From JALZUE01 sp051251725 (GTDB lineage: Bacteria > Pseudomonadota > Gammaproteobacteria > Enterobacterales > Alteromonadaceae), in NCBI GenBank assembly GCA_051251725.1, contig JBPOFN010000021.1:12500-76499 (forward strand): a stretch of 64,000 bases of DNA, written 5' to 3'. The notes beneath the pieces were generated by a model. That model saw only the letters and a list, made by a program, of their open reading frames with translations, made no database searches and was not told the DNA's origin. Each line of letters starts with the position of its first letter. Positions within the stretch are counted from its first letter, which is position 1. A program made the translations under genes and the position numbers. Positions 25,917 to 34,801 of this stretch are shown here, piece by piece.

Positions 25917-27434
25917 TTAAGTTTTAGCGTTCATAACTTCAATGTTCTTTTGCCAAATTTCTGGCCCAGTTACATGCACAGACTCACCTGTGCTATCAAC
26001 AGCAACCGTTACAGGCATATCTTCTACTTCAAATTCGTAAATAGCTTCCATACCCATATCAGCAAATGCGACAACTTTCGCTTTTTTGATCGCTTTCGAC
26101 ACTAAATATGCCGCACCGCCAACTGCCATTAAATAAACAGATTTATGATTCTTGATGCTGTCACAAGTTGCCGCGCCGCGTTCCGCTTTACCAATAGTGC
26201 CTAACAAACCAGTGTCAGCTAACATCATTTCGGTAAATTTATCCATACGAGTGGCTGTTGTTGGGCCTGCTGGACCAACCGCTTCGCCTTTAATCGCATC
26301 AACCGGTCCAACGTAATAAATAAATTTATTGGTAAAGTCGACTGGCAATTCTTCGCCATTGGCTAACATTTCTTGAATACGTTTATGCGCAGCATCACGA
26401 CCGGTTAAAATAGTGCCTGAAAGCAATACGGTTTCACCGGTTTTCCATTCACTAATATCCGCTTTAGTTAAACTATCAACATTAACACGGCGAACGTTTT
26501 CACCTACTTCCCAAGTGATTTCTGGCCATTCTTCTAATTTAGGCGGCGTTAAATCTGCTGGGCCTGAACCATTTAAATGAAAATGTACATGGCGAGTTGC
26601 CGCACAATTGGGGATCATCACCACAGGTTTAGAAGCCGCATGGGTTGGGGCTGAGTTAATTTTTACATCAACCACGGTAGTTAAGCCGCCTAAACCTTGT
26701 GCGCCGATACCTAATTTATTCACTCGGTCATAAATTTCTAAACGCAGCTCTTCTTCAGCATTTTGTGGGCCGCGTTCAATCAAGTCTTGAATATCAACCG
26801 GATCCATTAAGCTTTCTTTCGCTAATACGCCAGCTTTTTCGGCCGTACCACCAACACCTATGCCTAACATTCCTGGTGGACACCAACCCGCCCCCATCGT
26901 TGGTAATGTTTTAACGACCCAATCAGCAATGGAATCTGACGGGTTTAACATCACCATTTTAGTTTTGTTTTCACTACCGCCGCCTTTCGCCGCGATCATG
27001 ACATCAACTTCGCTACCGGCCACTAAATCAATATGAACAACGGCTGGGGTATTATCTTTGGTATTAATACGTTTACCCGTTGGGTCGGCAACAATTGACG
27101 CGCGTAATGGGTTATCTGGATTTAAATAAGCACGACGTGTGCCTTCATCAACCATTTGCTGAACTGTTAAATCAGTTTTATCCCAACGTACGTCCATACC
27201 CACTTTAACAAAACAAGTAACAATACCTGTGTCTTGGCAAATAGGGCGTTTACCATGAGCTGACATACGTGAGTTAATTAAAATTTGTGCAATTGCATCT
27301 TTCGCCGCTGTACTTTCTTCTTTGTGATACGCCTTTTCTAACGCCTGAACAAAATCTAACGGGTGGTAATAAGAAATGTATTGCAGCGAGTCAGCAATAC
27401 TTTCAATAAAATCTTCTTGTTTAATAATTGCCAT
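25917..27434 (-). CDS. fumA: Class I fumarate hydratase (FumA/FumB type, 4Fe-4S)
   Basis: Fumarase interconverts fumarate and malate in the TCA cycle. This is the iron-sulfur class, 505 residues with fused alpha and beta parts. The cluster cysteines are visible in three separate blocks, ICQDTG, PNCAATRH and AATCDSIK. Other blocks are GGSENKTKMVML, PPGMLGIGVGGTAEKAG and GPTTATRMDKF. It is highly oxygen sensitive as a class. Which of FumA or FumB the name should carry cannot be decided by sequence; the symbol is the nearest family name. It is a single gene ending before a clear terminator; pabB is divergent on the other side. Confidence 0.93.
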   Translation of the reverse strand: MAIIKQEDFIESIADSLQYISYYHPLDFVQALEKAYHKEESTAAKDAIAQILINSRMSAHGKRPICQDTGIVTCFVKVGMDVRWDKTDLTVQQMVDEGTRRAYLNPDNPLRASIVADPTGKRINTKDNTPAVVHIDLVAGSEVDVMIAAKGGGSENKTKMVMLNPSDSIADWVVKTLPTMGAGWCPPGMLGIGVGGTAEKAGVLAKESLMDPVDIQDLIERGPQNAEEELRLEIYDRVNKLGIGAQGLGGLTTVVDVKINSAPTHAASKPVVMIPNCAATRHVHFHLNGSGPADLTPPKLEEWPEITWEVGENVRRVNVDSLTKADISEWKTGETVLLSGTILTGRDAAHKRIQEMLANGEELPVDFTNKFIYYVGPVDAIKGEAVGPAGPTTATRMDKFTEMMLADTGLLGTIGKAERGAATCDSIKNHKSVYLMAVGGAAYLVSKAIKKAKVVAFADMGMEAIYEFEVEDMPVTVAVDSTGESVHVTGPEIWQKNIEVMNAKT

Positions 27435-27582
27435 AACAGTCTCTTTGATATTGAGTGTGATCGGTACGAAGTGAATTCTTTTGTTGAAACTTGAAAAATT
27501 GCCGATATCATACCTTGCTTAATCCCTTGCTGCTAGTAGATTACCTGCGTAACTAGCGGCAGATGAACCTGAGTATTGACCT

Positions 27583-29013
27583 GTGTTAGAAACATTGCAA
27601 GCTATTGGCAACTCTCGCGGCGTTGACGAGATCACAATTACTAATATTGATTTTGAAAATCTCCAACATCCAGAAGATTTATTTTGCTATTTAGCCGATA
27701 AACCTTGGGCGATGTGGTTAGACTCGTGCGAATCGAACCACTGTGACGCAGAACTAGATATTATTGTTTGGCAGCCTATTTTTACCTTATCAACTGTCGA
27801 TGAATTAACCACAGTCAAAGATGTTCTTAGTGATAAAACTCACCTGACAAACGACGACCCGCTAGCCATATTAGACACCATCAATAACAGTGTTTTTGCA
27901 GGGACTAAATTACCATGTTCAACATTGCCATTTGTTGGCGGCGCGCTCGGCTATTTCTCTTATGATTTAGGCCGCAGATTCGAAATCCTGCCAAGTGCTG
28001 CCGTTAAAGATATTAACCAGCCTGATATGGCAATAGGCATTTACACCCATGCAGTTATTTATCATCGAAGTACAAAAACCTTTCAGCTAGTAGCGCCAAA
28101 AAACCAAGTTGATGCTTTAATTGCCACTATTGAACAGTTATTATTACCCGCGGTACAGCACTCCAAGCCAAGCGCAGATTTTGCATTAACCTCAACCTGG
28201 CAAGCCAATATGAATAAGGCACAATACCATAAGAAGTTTAATGCCGTACAAAACTATCTACTGGCCGGTGATTGTTATCAAACCAATCTTGCGCAGCGTT
28301 TTAAAGCGTCATATCAAGGGGATGAATTTTACGCTTATCAAGCATTAAGAGCGCAGAACAAAGCGCCCTTTTCCGCTTTTATTCGCTTAGAAAACTCTTG
28401 TATTTTAAGTACTTCACCCGAGCGATTTTTACAGCTTAGCGACAACAAAGTACAAAGCAAACCGATCAAAGGTACTCGCCCTCGAAGTGACGATCCGATA
28501 ATTGATCAGCAAAATGCACAGATATTAAAAAAGGCTGAAAAAGACCGCGCTGAAAATTTAATGATTGTTGATTTATTAAGAAATGATCTTAGTAAAGTTT
28601 GTCAGCCCGGTTCAGTTAAAGTGCCAGAAATTTTTGCCATTGAAAGCTTTCCCGCGGTGCATCATTTAGTCAGTACCGTTGAAGGGACGTTGGAGTCGCA
28701 ATATCAGGCGAGTGATTTATTACGCGGCGCTTTTCCTGGCGGTTCAATTACTGGCGCGCCAAAGATCCGTGCGATGGAAATTATTGATGAATTAGAGCCT
28801 CAGCGTAGAAGCTTATATTGCGGCGCTATTGGCTATATTTCAGCGTCAGGAAATATGGACACCAGCATTACCATCAGAACCCTAATTTGTGAAAACAATA
28901 ATATTTATTGCTGGGCCGGCGGCGGCTTGGTGGCAGATTCAGATGCTGATAGTGAATATCAAGAAACCTTAGATAAAGTAAATAAAATCCTCCCTGTACT
29001 CAGTGGTTTATAA
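27583..29013 (+). CDS. pabB: Aminodeoxychorismate synthase component I (PabB)
   Basis: PabB converts chorismate and ammonia to 4-amino-4-deoxychorismate in folate synthesis, with PabA as glutaminase partner. The 476 residues are a chorismate-utilising enzyme with N-terminal region VGGALGYFSYDLGRRFE and the chorismate domain with QTNLAQRFKA, SPERFLQL, the active-site lysine motif PIKGTRPR, and GGSITGAPKIRAMEIIDEL. The PIKG motif separates PabB from anthranilate synthase (PIAG). The start is GTG at 27583 with a poor ribosome-binding site; the only upstream ATG (27563) is out of frame and stops at once. The start could lie further in. It stands alone, divergent from fumarase. Confidence 0.92.
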   Translation: MLETLQAIGNSRGVDEITITNIDFENLQHPEDLFCYLADKPWAMWLDSCESNHCDAELDIIVWQPIFTLSTVDELTTVKDVLSDKTHLTNDDPLAILDTINNSVFAGTKLPCSTLPFVGGALGYFSYDLGRRFEILPSAAVKDINQPDMAIGIYTHAVIYHRSTKTFQLVAPKNQVDALIATIEQLLLPAVQHSKPSADFALTSTWQANMNKAQYHKKFNAVQNYLLAGDCYQTNLAQRFKASYQGDEFYAYQALRAQNKAPFSAFIRLENSCILSTSPERFLQLSDNKVQSKPIKGTRPRSDDPIIDQQNAQILKKAEKDRAENLMIVDLLRNDLSKVCQPGSVKVPEIFAIESFPAVHHLVSTVEGTLESQYQASDLLRGAFPGGSITGAPKIRAMEIIDELEPQRRSLYCGAIGYISASGNMDTSITIRTLICENNNIYCWAGGGLVADSDADSEYQETLDKVNKILPVLSGL

Positions 29014-29277
29014 GCTTTAGATATATAAACCATAGGGATAAGCAGCTATAACAAAAGTTATTAAGCCGTCAATTCCTTAATCTTATAATATGAATATGCC
29101 TTAAATAAGGTGAATAGTGCGGTGGTTTAACAAGTTCAAATAATACTATGATTCACTCACCTCTAAATTTAACAGATTGAAATTAAAATAATTTCCTGTA
29201 AGTTATCAAAGAGTATCTAGATATTTTTATACTTTTTATAATTTTTAATTCAAGTGAGACCTGATGAGTACTCAATC

Positions 29278-29583
29278 ATGAAGATGGTTTATACCAATGA
29301 AAATCAATTTATTGTTAATAATGTAAAAAACCTTATTGAAGCGCAAGGGATCAAAACCTTTCTTAAAAATGAATTTTCACAAGGCGCCGTTGGTGAAATA
29401 GCAGTCTTTGATGCATGGCCGGAAATTTGGGTGCTTGAAGATGCCGAACACACTCAAGCATTAAAAATCGCACAGTTATCACAAAACATAAATGAAAGCC
29501 CAGACTGGCTCTGCAAACAATGTAAAGAGTCAAATGATGCGTCTTTCGAAATATGTTGGCAATGCCAGAGTAGCAATAGCTAA
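29278..29583 (+). CDS. DUF2007 protein with C-terminal zinc ribbon
   Basis: The 101 residues contain an N-terminal DUF2007 (putative signal-transducing, PII-like) domain: MKMVYTNENQFIVNNVKNLIEAQGI, then GAVGEIAVFDAWPEIWVLED. The C-terminus has two CxxC pairs (WLCKQC and EICWQC) that form a small zinc ribbon. Function is unknown; the fold suggests regulatory protein-protein contact. I prefer ATG 29278 as start because conserved homology begins there; a GTG at 29254 in frame lacks a good ribosome-binding site. It lies between pabB and the Nudix gene with 240 bp and 55 bp gaps. Confidence 0.75.
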   Translation: MKMVYTNENQFIVNNVKNLIEAQGIKTFLKNEFSQGAVGEIAVFDAWPEIWVLEDAEHTQALKIAQLSQNINESPDWLCKQCKESNDASFEICWQCQSSNS

Positions 29584-29638
29584 GATTGAAAGTGTCAGCA
29601 AATTACTAACAGTTCAAAACATATGATTTAATCAAACC

Positions 29639-30223
29639 ATGAATAAGTCACAATTTTATCGCCATTTTCATTTATTTTCTCTCGCATCAACTCAGACCAA
29701 TGTCGATGCCGCCCACTCGCGCCCTGAACGCGAAAGAAAAGCGGCTGTACTCATTGCGATTTTTGAAGATAACAAACAGCTACAGGTACTTTTTACCTTA
29801 CGGGCAAGTCACCTCAAACATCATGCCGGACAAGTGTGTTTTCCTGGCGGTAAAGTAGAGCCTAGCGACCAAGATATAGTCGCGACTGCACTGCGAGAAG
29901 CCGATGAAGAAATTGGTTTAAAGCCAGAAAACATTAACGTGCTGGGCAAATTACACAAGTATCAAACGCTAACCGGGTTTGCTGTCACCCCGATTGTTGG
30001 TTTTATTAAAAATGATTTTCAATACCAAATTGATCAGCAAGAAGTTGCCGAGGTATTTTCCGTTCCGCTTAATCACTTTTTAAATCATCATAATCATTTA
30101 ACTATCACCAGCCAATTTAATGGCAAGCAGCGCCCTGTCACTTTTATGCCTTATCAGCATTACAATATTTGGGGCGCGACGGCGGCAATGTTAAAAGATT
30201 TAGCCATACATTTAAGGTATTAA
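29639..30223 (+). CDS. CoA pyrophosphatase, Nudix family (NudL/YeaB type)
   Basis: A Nudix hydrolase of 194 residues of the UPF0035/NudL type that cleaves coenzyme A to 3',5'-ADP and phosphopantetheine. The CoA-Nudix motif is visible as LRASHLKHHAGQVCFPGGK, and the Nudix box ends ALREADEEIGL. The usual glutamate earlier in the box is replaced, as in other NudL proteins. The arrangement matches E. coli NudL in order, with the typical READEE metal ligands near residues 96-101. It is a single gene. Substrate assignment is by family. Confidence 0.85.
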   Translation: MNKSQFYRHFHLFSLASTQTNVDAAHSRPERERKAAVLIAIFEDNKQLQVLFTLRASHLKHHAGQVCFPGGKVEPSDQDIVATALREADEEIGLKPENINVLGKLHKYQTLTGFAVTPIVGFIKNDFQYQIDQQEVAEVFSVPLNHFLNHHNHLTITSQFNGKQRPVTFMPYQHYNIWGATAAMLKDLAIHLRY

Positions 30224-30269
30224 TCCGAGAACGATAAGGCGCTAAAATAGCATTATTGAGTAAAATAGC

Positions 30270-30744
30270 TTAAACCGAGTTCAGGTTCGCTAACTCAATG
30301 GCGTAACTAACACTTTGATGACGGTCAGTGGTAAAAGTTAAGCGCATCAGGTTATCTGTAACACTCACGACATAACTAAAATTTTGCCCCGAGCAATGCA
30401 ATCAAGGCTTGGTTCATCACTGTTTTCCCACGTATTTCCCCACAGGATAAGCAATACCAGTGCGGTTGATATCTTCTTTTGGTAAATTACCTTCATAAGT
30501 CCAAAATACCGAGCCGTATTGGTGCTTGGGGTATTTTTTAAAATATATTTTTAGCGGTTCATTCCCCCAGCCAAAACCTGCAGACTTATCACTTTGTGTG
30601 CCCGCATGTATTTGGCCAACCACAACCGAATAAGCGGGAAATTTACCAGTCGACGGTACTGTAATCATTGGCTCAACAAGCACTAGGGATTTTGTTTTAG
30701 CTAGATCCGTCACAAGCGACAATAACCGAGACTATAACAATCAT
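30270..30744 (-). pseudogene. Decayed PL7 alginate lyase lipoprotein
   Basis: Leftward reading shows fragments of a polysaccharide lyase family 7 alginate lyase. At 30744 an ATG opens a short lipoprotein signal (MIVIVSVIVAC, with lipobox IVAC) that runs to a stop within 16 codons. A different frame then encodes the central part: EPMITVPSTGKFPAYSV, VVGQIHAGTQSDK (the PL7 motif QIH) and PLKIYFKKYP, GSVFWTYE. After AYPV the sequence shifts frame: a correct continuation WGNTWENSDEPSL can be read only by adding two bases, while the frame itself hits TGA TGA and TGA; after about 50 bases it returns to frame with NFSYVVSVTDNLM and ends in TAA at 30270-30272. The N-terminal part of the lyase domain is missing. 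At least three lesions make this nonfunctional. Confidence 0.8.
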
Positions 30745-31107
30745 GGCAATTAATTTTCCAGAACCTTTCGTATCACATCCACACTCATTCCTTTTAATAT
30801 AAATCTCGATAGAATAACGATAATTACACGCTTACTTATTGATAAAAAAATAAATATTAGTTAATCAAAAGCAGTGTTTAGCAACAACATCCCCAAATTA
30901 AAGTTTACATTTAATCGTAAAAAGTAATTACACCAATCTATTTTAATAATTTTATCTATTAAGAAAAATAAACCATAATGTTCACCAGTTAAACAAACTT
31001 AATTTATATTTACGTAATAAACTTGAAGTAAGATATTTTAGTCAATATATCATTACTAACAGCGACAAAATTTACGTTCAACAATTACGCTCAACAATAA
31101 AGGTGAC
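30745..31107. other. AT-rich intergenic region before the peroxiredoxin gene
   Basis: This 363-bp stretch, rich in TTAAT and ATATT, has no gene that I can read. It must contain the promoter of the peroxiredoxin-glutaredoxin gene; AAAGGTGA just before that gene is its ribosome-binding site. Confidence 0.5.
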
Positions 31108-31839
31108 ATGATGTTAGATTCAAAAGTAGGACAAAAAATTCCAAACGTAACGTTTCCAACCCGCCAAGGTGATGAATGGGTTAATGTGACAACGGCAGAG
31201 TTATTCGATAATAAAAACGTTATTGTTTTTAGTTTACCGGGAGCATTTACCCCAACCTGTTCTTCTAGCCACTTACCGCGTTATAACGAGTTAAAGCCAA
31301 TTTTTGCTCAGTACGGTGTTGACGCTATTTTATGTGTATCAGTAAACGACACTTTTGTTATGAATGCATGGAAAGACGACCAAGAAGCAGAAAATATTAC
31401 TTTCATTCCTGACGGTACTGGTGAATTTACTGACGGTATGGGGATGTTAGTCGATAAAAGTGATATTGGTTTTGGCAAGCGCTCATGGCGCTATAGCATG
31501 TTAGTGAAAAACGGCATTATAGACCAAATGTTCATCGAAGAAGATGTTCCTGGCGACCCGTTTAAAGTGTCAGACGCTGATACTATGTTAAATTACATTG
31601 CGCCTGAGCATCAATTACAAGAGTCAGTGACGGTATTTACTAAACCTGGTTGCCCATTTTGCGCCAAAGCTAAAACCTTATTAAAAGCGAAAGGTTTAAG
31701 TTTTGAAGAAGTGGTATTAGGAAAAGATGCAACAACCGTAAGCTTACGTGCAGTTAGTGGTAAAGCGACTGTTCCACAAGTATTTATTGGTGGTAAGCAT
31801 ATTGGTGGCAGTGAAGAATTAGCGGCTCACTTTGCTTAA
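31108..31839 (+). CDS. Peroxiredoxin-glutaredoxin fusion (hybrid Prx5/Grx)
   Basis: A glutathione-dependent peroxidase made of two fused domains. Residues 1-165 are a Prx5-type peroxiredoxin with the peroxidatic cysteine C51 in PGAFTPTC. Residues 172-243 are a glutaredoxin with active site C182-PF-C185 in KPGCPFC and the glutathione-binding TVPQVFIGGKHIGGSEEL. The fusion lets the Grx domain regenerate the Prx with glutathione, as in Haemophilus and Vibrio homologues. It has a strong ribosome-binding site and an adjacent ATGATG start. It is convergent with cysB; in other species similar genes neighbour OxyR, not here. A good terminator follows. Confidence 0.95.
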   Translation: MMLDSKVGQKIPNVTFPTRQGDEWVNVTTAELFDNKNVIVFSLPGAFTPTCSSSHLPRYNELKPIFAQYGVDAILCVSVNDTFVMNAWKDDQEAENITFIPDGTGEFTDGMGMLVDKSDIGFGKRSWRYSMLVKNGIIDQMFIEEDVPGDPFKVSDADTMLNYIAPEHQLQESVTVFTKPGCPFCAKAKTLLKAKGLSFEEVVLGKDATTVSLRAVSGKATVPQVFIGGKHIGGSEELAAHFA

Positions 31840-31907
31840 TACAGGGCTAATGTTGGGCTAATATTTACTGCTATAAGTAAACTGTAACGCGTTAAATAAC
31901 AGCCATT

Positions 31908-31933
31908 AAAAAGCAGTCCTCGGACTGCTTTTT
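31908..31933. terminator. Bidirectional terminator between the Prx-Grx gene and cysB
   Basis: AAAAAGCAGTCC pairs with GGACTGCTTTTT across TC, with A- and T-runs on both sides. It serves the two convergent genes. Confidence 0.9.
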
Positions 31934-32040
31934 ATTTATGGTCATTTTGAAAGTTAACTTATACCAATCCATCCAAAGAAGTGATCACTTTATTAGACGG
32001 AATGGTATTAGCCGACAAAACCAAAACATTTATCAAAGAA

Positions 32041-33015
32041 TTATTTAACCGGCAACTCAATACCTGACAATAACTCTTCAATTTCATGATTGTTTTTCAA
32101 TAACATCGCTTTAGTTACCAAATCACGATTTAAATGCGGTGCAAAGCGTTCAATAAAATCAAACATGTAGCTTCTTAAAAAGGTCCCGCGTCTAAAGCCA
32201 ATTTTAGTGGTACTGCGTTTAAATAAATGGCTGGCATCAATTTTAACCAGATCTTTATCCGTTTCAGCATCAACCGCCATCGAAGCCACAACACCAACTC
32301 CAACACCAAGACGAACATACGTTTTAATGACATCGGCATCAGTCGCAGTGAAAACAATTTTAGGCTCAACCCCTGCTTCACTAAACGCGGTATCTAATTC
32401 AGAACGGCCAGTAAAACCAAAGACATAAGTAACTAATGAAAATGCAGCAATATCTTCAATTGTGATGTTCGTTTTTTTCGCCAGCGGATGATCAGCCCGC
32501 ACGATAATACTGCGGTTCCAGTGATAACAAGGCAACATAATTAAGTCGTTATATAAATGTAGTGACTCAGTCGCAATTGCAAAGTCAGCCTCGCCTTTGG
32601 CGGCGGCATCACTAATTTGCGATGGTGTGCCTTGATACATATGTAATGAAACTTTTGGAAACTTCTTAATAAAGCCTTGGATCACATCAGGTAGCGCATA
32701 ACGAGCTTGAGTATGGGTAGTTGCAATTCGCAACTTACCTTCGTCAGGCTGAGTGTGCTCACGGGCAACCGCTTTAATTGCTTCAACTTTTGACAATATT
32801 TGCGTCGCAATATTAATCACTTCATTACCCGCAGGGGTAACATGTGTTAAGTGCTTGCCACTACGTCCAAAAATTTGAATACCTAATTCATCTTCAAGCA
32901 TGCGTACTTGTTTACTAATACCTGGTTGCGAGGTAAATAAACTTTCAGCAGTCGCTGATACATTTAAATTATTATTTAATACTTCGACGATATATCGTAA
33001 TTGTTGTAGTTTCAT
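32041..33015 (-). CDS. cysB: CysB, LysR-type regulator of sulfur assimilation
   Basis: CysB activates cysteine biosynthesis genes with N-acetylserine as inducer. The 324 residues equal the E. coli length and the sequence is collinear: winged HTH MKLQQLRYIVEVLNNNLNVS followed by SQPGISKQVRMLEDELG, and the effector domain with IATTHTQARYALPDVI, MLPCYHWNRSIIV and FTATDADVIKTYVRLGVGVG. These blocks distinguish it from Cbl and other LysR proteins. No cys target operon is in the window. It is convergent with the Prx-Grx gene. Confidence 0.95.
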   Translation of the reverse strand: MKLQQLRYIVEVLNNNLNVSATAESLFTSQPGISKQVRMLEDELGIQIFGRSGKHLTHVTPAGNEVINIATQILSKVEAIKAVAREHTQPDEGKLRIATTHTQARYALPDVIQGFIKKFPKVSLHMYQGTPSQISDAAAKGEADFAIATESLHLYNDLIMLPCYHWNRSIIVRADHPLAKKTNITIEDIAAFSLVTYVFGFTGRSELDTAFSEAGVEPKIVFTATDADVIKTYVRLGVGVGVVASMAVDAETDKDLVKIDASHLFKRSTTKIGFRRGTFLRSYMFDFIERFAPHLNRDLVTKAMLLKNNHEIEELLSGIELPVK

Positions 33016-33256
33016 ATGTATTTATAACCTTTTTGCTTATAACAAAAATATATACAAGTTAAGCTAAATATACCATTTAATTTTTATTTTATGATGATAA
33101 AAATACATTTTAGGTAATATACATATAACCATACTTTATATTAACCAGTAAAAAAAATAATAAATGTTAAAGTAAAGTGTCGATAAACCTATGCTAAGGC
33201 AATCATTTTTTGTAGACTGGTTGGATAGTTTTAAATAAAAATAAGAGTAATTAACT

Positions 33257-34027
33257 ATGATGATGATCATCATTGGATTAATTATTGCTCTACTGGTTAT
33301 TGTGGTAGTAGTAAATGCAATCCAACAGCATAAAGAAAAATTAGAAAAAGAAAAACGCACGCGTGCTGCAAAGCAAAAAGCCATTATTAACGAAACTGAA
33401 GACTTAATTTTACATTTGGCTAATATCCCTTCTAGCCCAGCGGTAAGTGAAATTTTAAATAAACGTAGCTTAAACGCAATTAAAGCAATGAAGGAGATAA
33501 TGCCTGAAACCAAAAATATCAAGAGTAAAATCCAGGAATTTCAAGCGCGTTATCAAGCCTCAAAAGATTTAGCTGCTACCCCTCCATCACAAGAGGAAGT
33601 GTTTACCTTACCGGATAATGACCAACATTTAGTACAAATTTTGCAAGTCATTAAAAAGCTAAGAGCGACATTAAAATCAGAACAAAGCAAAGGTTCGTTA
33701 GACGCACAAACTTTTATTGTTGAAGACAAACGCCTTGATGCTATGCAACTTAAAATAAATGTTGAAAGTTTATTTAAACGCGCCAATCAGGCATACGGCA
33801 ATCAAATGATCGGCTCGGCCAGGCAATACCTAGAAAAAGCCTTACAATCAATTGCTGATAATTCAAATCCTTCTGAATATAAAGAAAAAATGAAAGTCGA
33901 AATTGAAGATAAACTTGAAGAGATAACCAATCAACTTAAAAATGCTAATGCTGAAGACCGCGAGAAAAAAGCTAAGTCTGAAGAAGATGAATTGGATATG
34001 TTATTTCAACCGAAGAAAAAATGGTGA
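33257..34027 (+). CDS. Single-pass membrane protein with coiled coils, unknown function
   Basis: I do not recognise a characterised family. The 256 residues have one N-terminal transmembrane helix (MMMIIIGLIIALLVIVVVV) and a cytosolic or periplasmic, highly charged body predicted to be mostly helical: KEKLEKEKRTRAAKQK, NPSEYKEKMKVEIEDKLEEI and an acidic/lysine-rich end with EEDELDMLF. A core segment QMIGSARQYLEKALQSIAD may be a small TPR-like or helical repeat. Shewanella and Vibrio carry proteins of this layout, as I recall. The start is the first of three ATG codons at 33257. A terminator follows directly. Confidence 0.6.
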   Translation: MMMIIIGLIIALLVIVVVVNAIQQHKEKLEKEKRTRAAKQKAIINETEDLILHLANIPSSPAVSEILNKRSLNAIKAMKEIMPETKNIKSKIQEFQARYQASKDLAATPPSQEEVFTLPDNDQHLVQILQVIKKLRATLKSEQSKGSLDAQTFIVEDKRLDAMQLKINVESLFKRANQAYGNQMIGSARQYLEKALQSIADNSNPSEYKEKMKVEIEDKLEEITNQLKNANAEDREKKAKSEEDELDMLFQPKKKW

Positions 34028-34054
34028 TTTGATTATTTTAATCAGCCACTTACC

Positions 34055-34080
34055 AAGCCAGCATTTGCTGGCTTTTTTAT
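34055..34080 (+). terminator. Terminator after the coiled-coil membrane protein
   Basis: AAGCCAGCA pairs with TGCTGGCTT and is followed by a T-run (TTTTTTAT). Confidence 0.9.
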
Positions 34081-34110
34081 TGTTAAAATTCAACCCGTTC
34101 ACGCTATAAT
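34080..34110 (+). promoter_or_regulatory. Candidate sigma70 promoter for the RRF-like gene
   Basis: A perfect TATAAT at 34105-34110 lies 19 bp from TTGTTA at 34080-34085 and about 38 bp before the ATG at 34148. The spacing is longer than ideal, and the -35 overlaps the T-run of the terminator just before it. Confidence 0.4.
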
Positions 34111-34147
34111 AGCTTTTTACTCTCAAGTACTTCATAACAGTTTTTTT

Positions 34148-34525
34148 ATGAGCAACAGCGCCATTATACAAATTGTTTTGCCTTCTTTTCTCAGAAGGGC
34201 AATGAAAGCTTACGCTTTAAAAGCAGCCATAAGAGATTGCGGTGCCGATTTAAATCGCATTGGCCGCTCTCGTAACTGGCAATTAAAAGCCAACGCCGAG
34301 CAAATTGAAATTATTATCCAGTTTGTCGAGTCGTCACAGGAAGCAAGTTGGCAATGGTTAGCGAAAAAACTCAAAGAGCATGTGTGTTACACAACTTACG
34401 AAAGCTTATTGCAACTGGCAAAACGTAAACCGGGTATTACGGTGAATGAATTAATGGCAAAAACTGACTGTACCATCGCACAAGCCAGACAAGTCATTGA
34501 TGAAATTGAATTTTCTGATGAATAG
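34148..34525 (+). CDS. Small RRF_GI-like protein of unknown function
   Basis: The 125 residues resemble the small family called RRF_GI (annotated as ribosome recycling factor family in databases), although there is no similarity to real ribosome recycling factor. The match is to the opening, IVLPSFLRRA, then RDCGADLNRIGRSRNWQLKA, and to a C-terminal helix-turn-helix-like block, GITVNELMAKTDCTIAQARQVID. The RSRNWQL motif is the most typical. No function is known. It has its own possible promoter, and its stop codon merges into heptamer array E. Confidence 0.6.
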   Translation: MSNSAIIQIVLPSFLRRAMKAYALKAAIRDCGADLNRIGRSRNWQLKANAEQIEIIIQFVESSQEASWQWLAKKLKEHVCYTTYESLLQLAKRKPGITVNELMAKTDCTIAQARQVIDEIEFSDE

Positions 34526-34529
34526 TTGA

Positions 34530-34588
34530 TAGTGATGGCTAGTGATTAGTGATTAGTAATTAGTAATTAGTGATTAGTGATTGGTGAT
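34530..34588. repeat. Heptamer tandem array E, about 8 units of TAGTGAT
   Basis: Units of TAGTGAT with the variant TAGTAAT, one TGGTGAT and a three-base break (GGC) after the first unit. The unit differs from arrays A, C and D, but period, TAG core and intergenic position are the same. It begins right after the gene at 34148-34525, whose stop TAG (34523-34525) fits the repeat. Confidence 0.88.
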
Positions 34589-34680
34589 TTATCCAAATAT
34601 TTACGCCAGTAAAATAATAAGCGAGTTACTGATTTACAAGATGAATTCGCCAATGATATTTCCCGTCAAAAATTAACAAT

Positions 34681-34706
34681 AAAAAAGGGGCTTAAAGCCC
34701 CTTCTT
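34681..34706 (-). terminator. Terminator of lysC
   Basis: Read on the minus strand, AAGGGGCTT pairs with AAGCCCCTT and is followed by TTTTTT. A second inverted repeat, TAATTAACC at 34709-34717 with GGTTAATTA at 34726-34734, lies just upstream of it in the lysC direction. Confidence 0.88.
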
Positions 34707-34801
34707 ACTAATTAACCTCAGTTCCGGTTAATTAAGTTCTCATTTATCGACAAGCTATTAATTAATGGTTTAATTTAGTCATTAATAGCAATAACCATGA
34801 A

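Noticed and set aside
33136..33522. Minus-strand open frame of 128 codons opposite the coiled-coil protein
   Set aside because: It is the antisense of the start of the gene at 33257-34027; codon pattern and protein layout favour the plus strand.
11714..34588. CRISPR array
   Set aside because: The repeats are directly adjacent 7-bp units without spacers and no cas genes are present.
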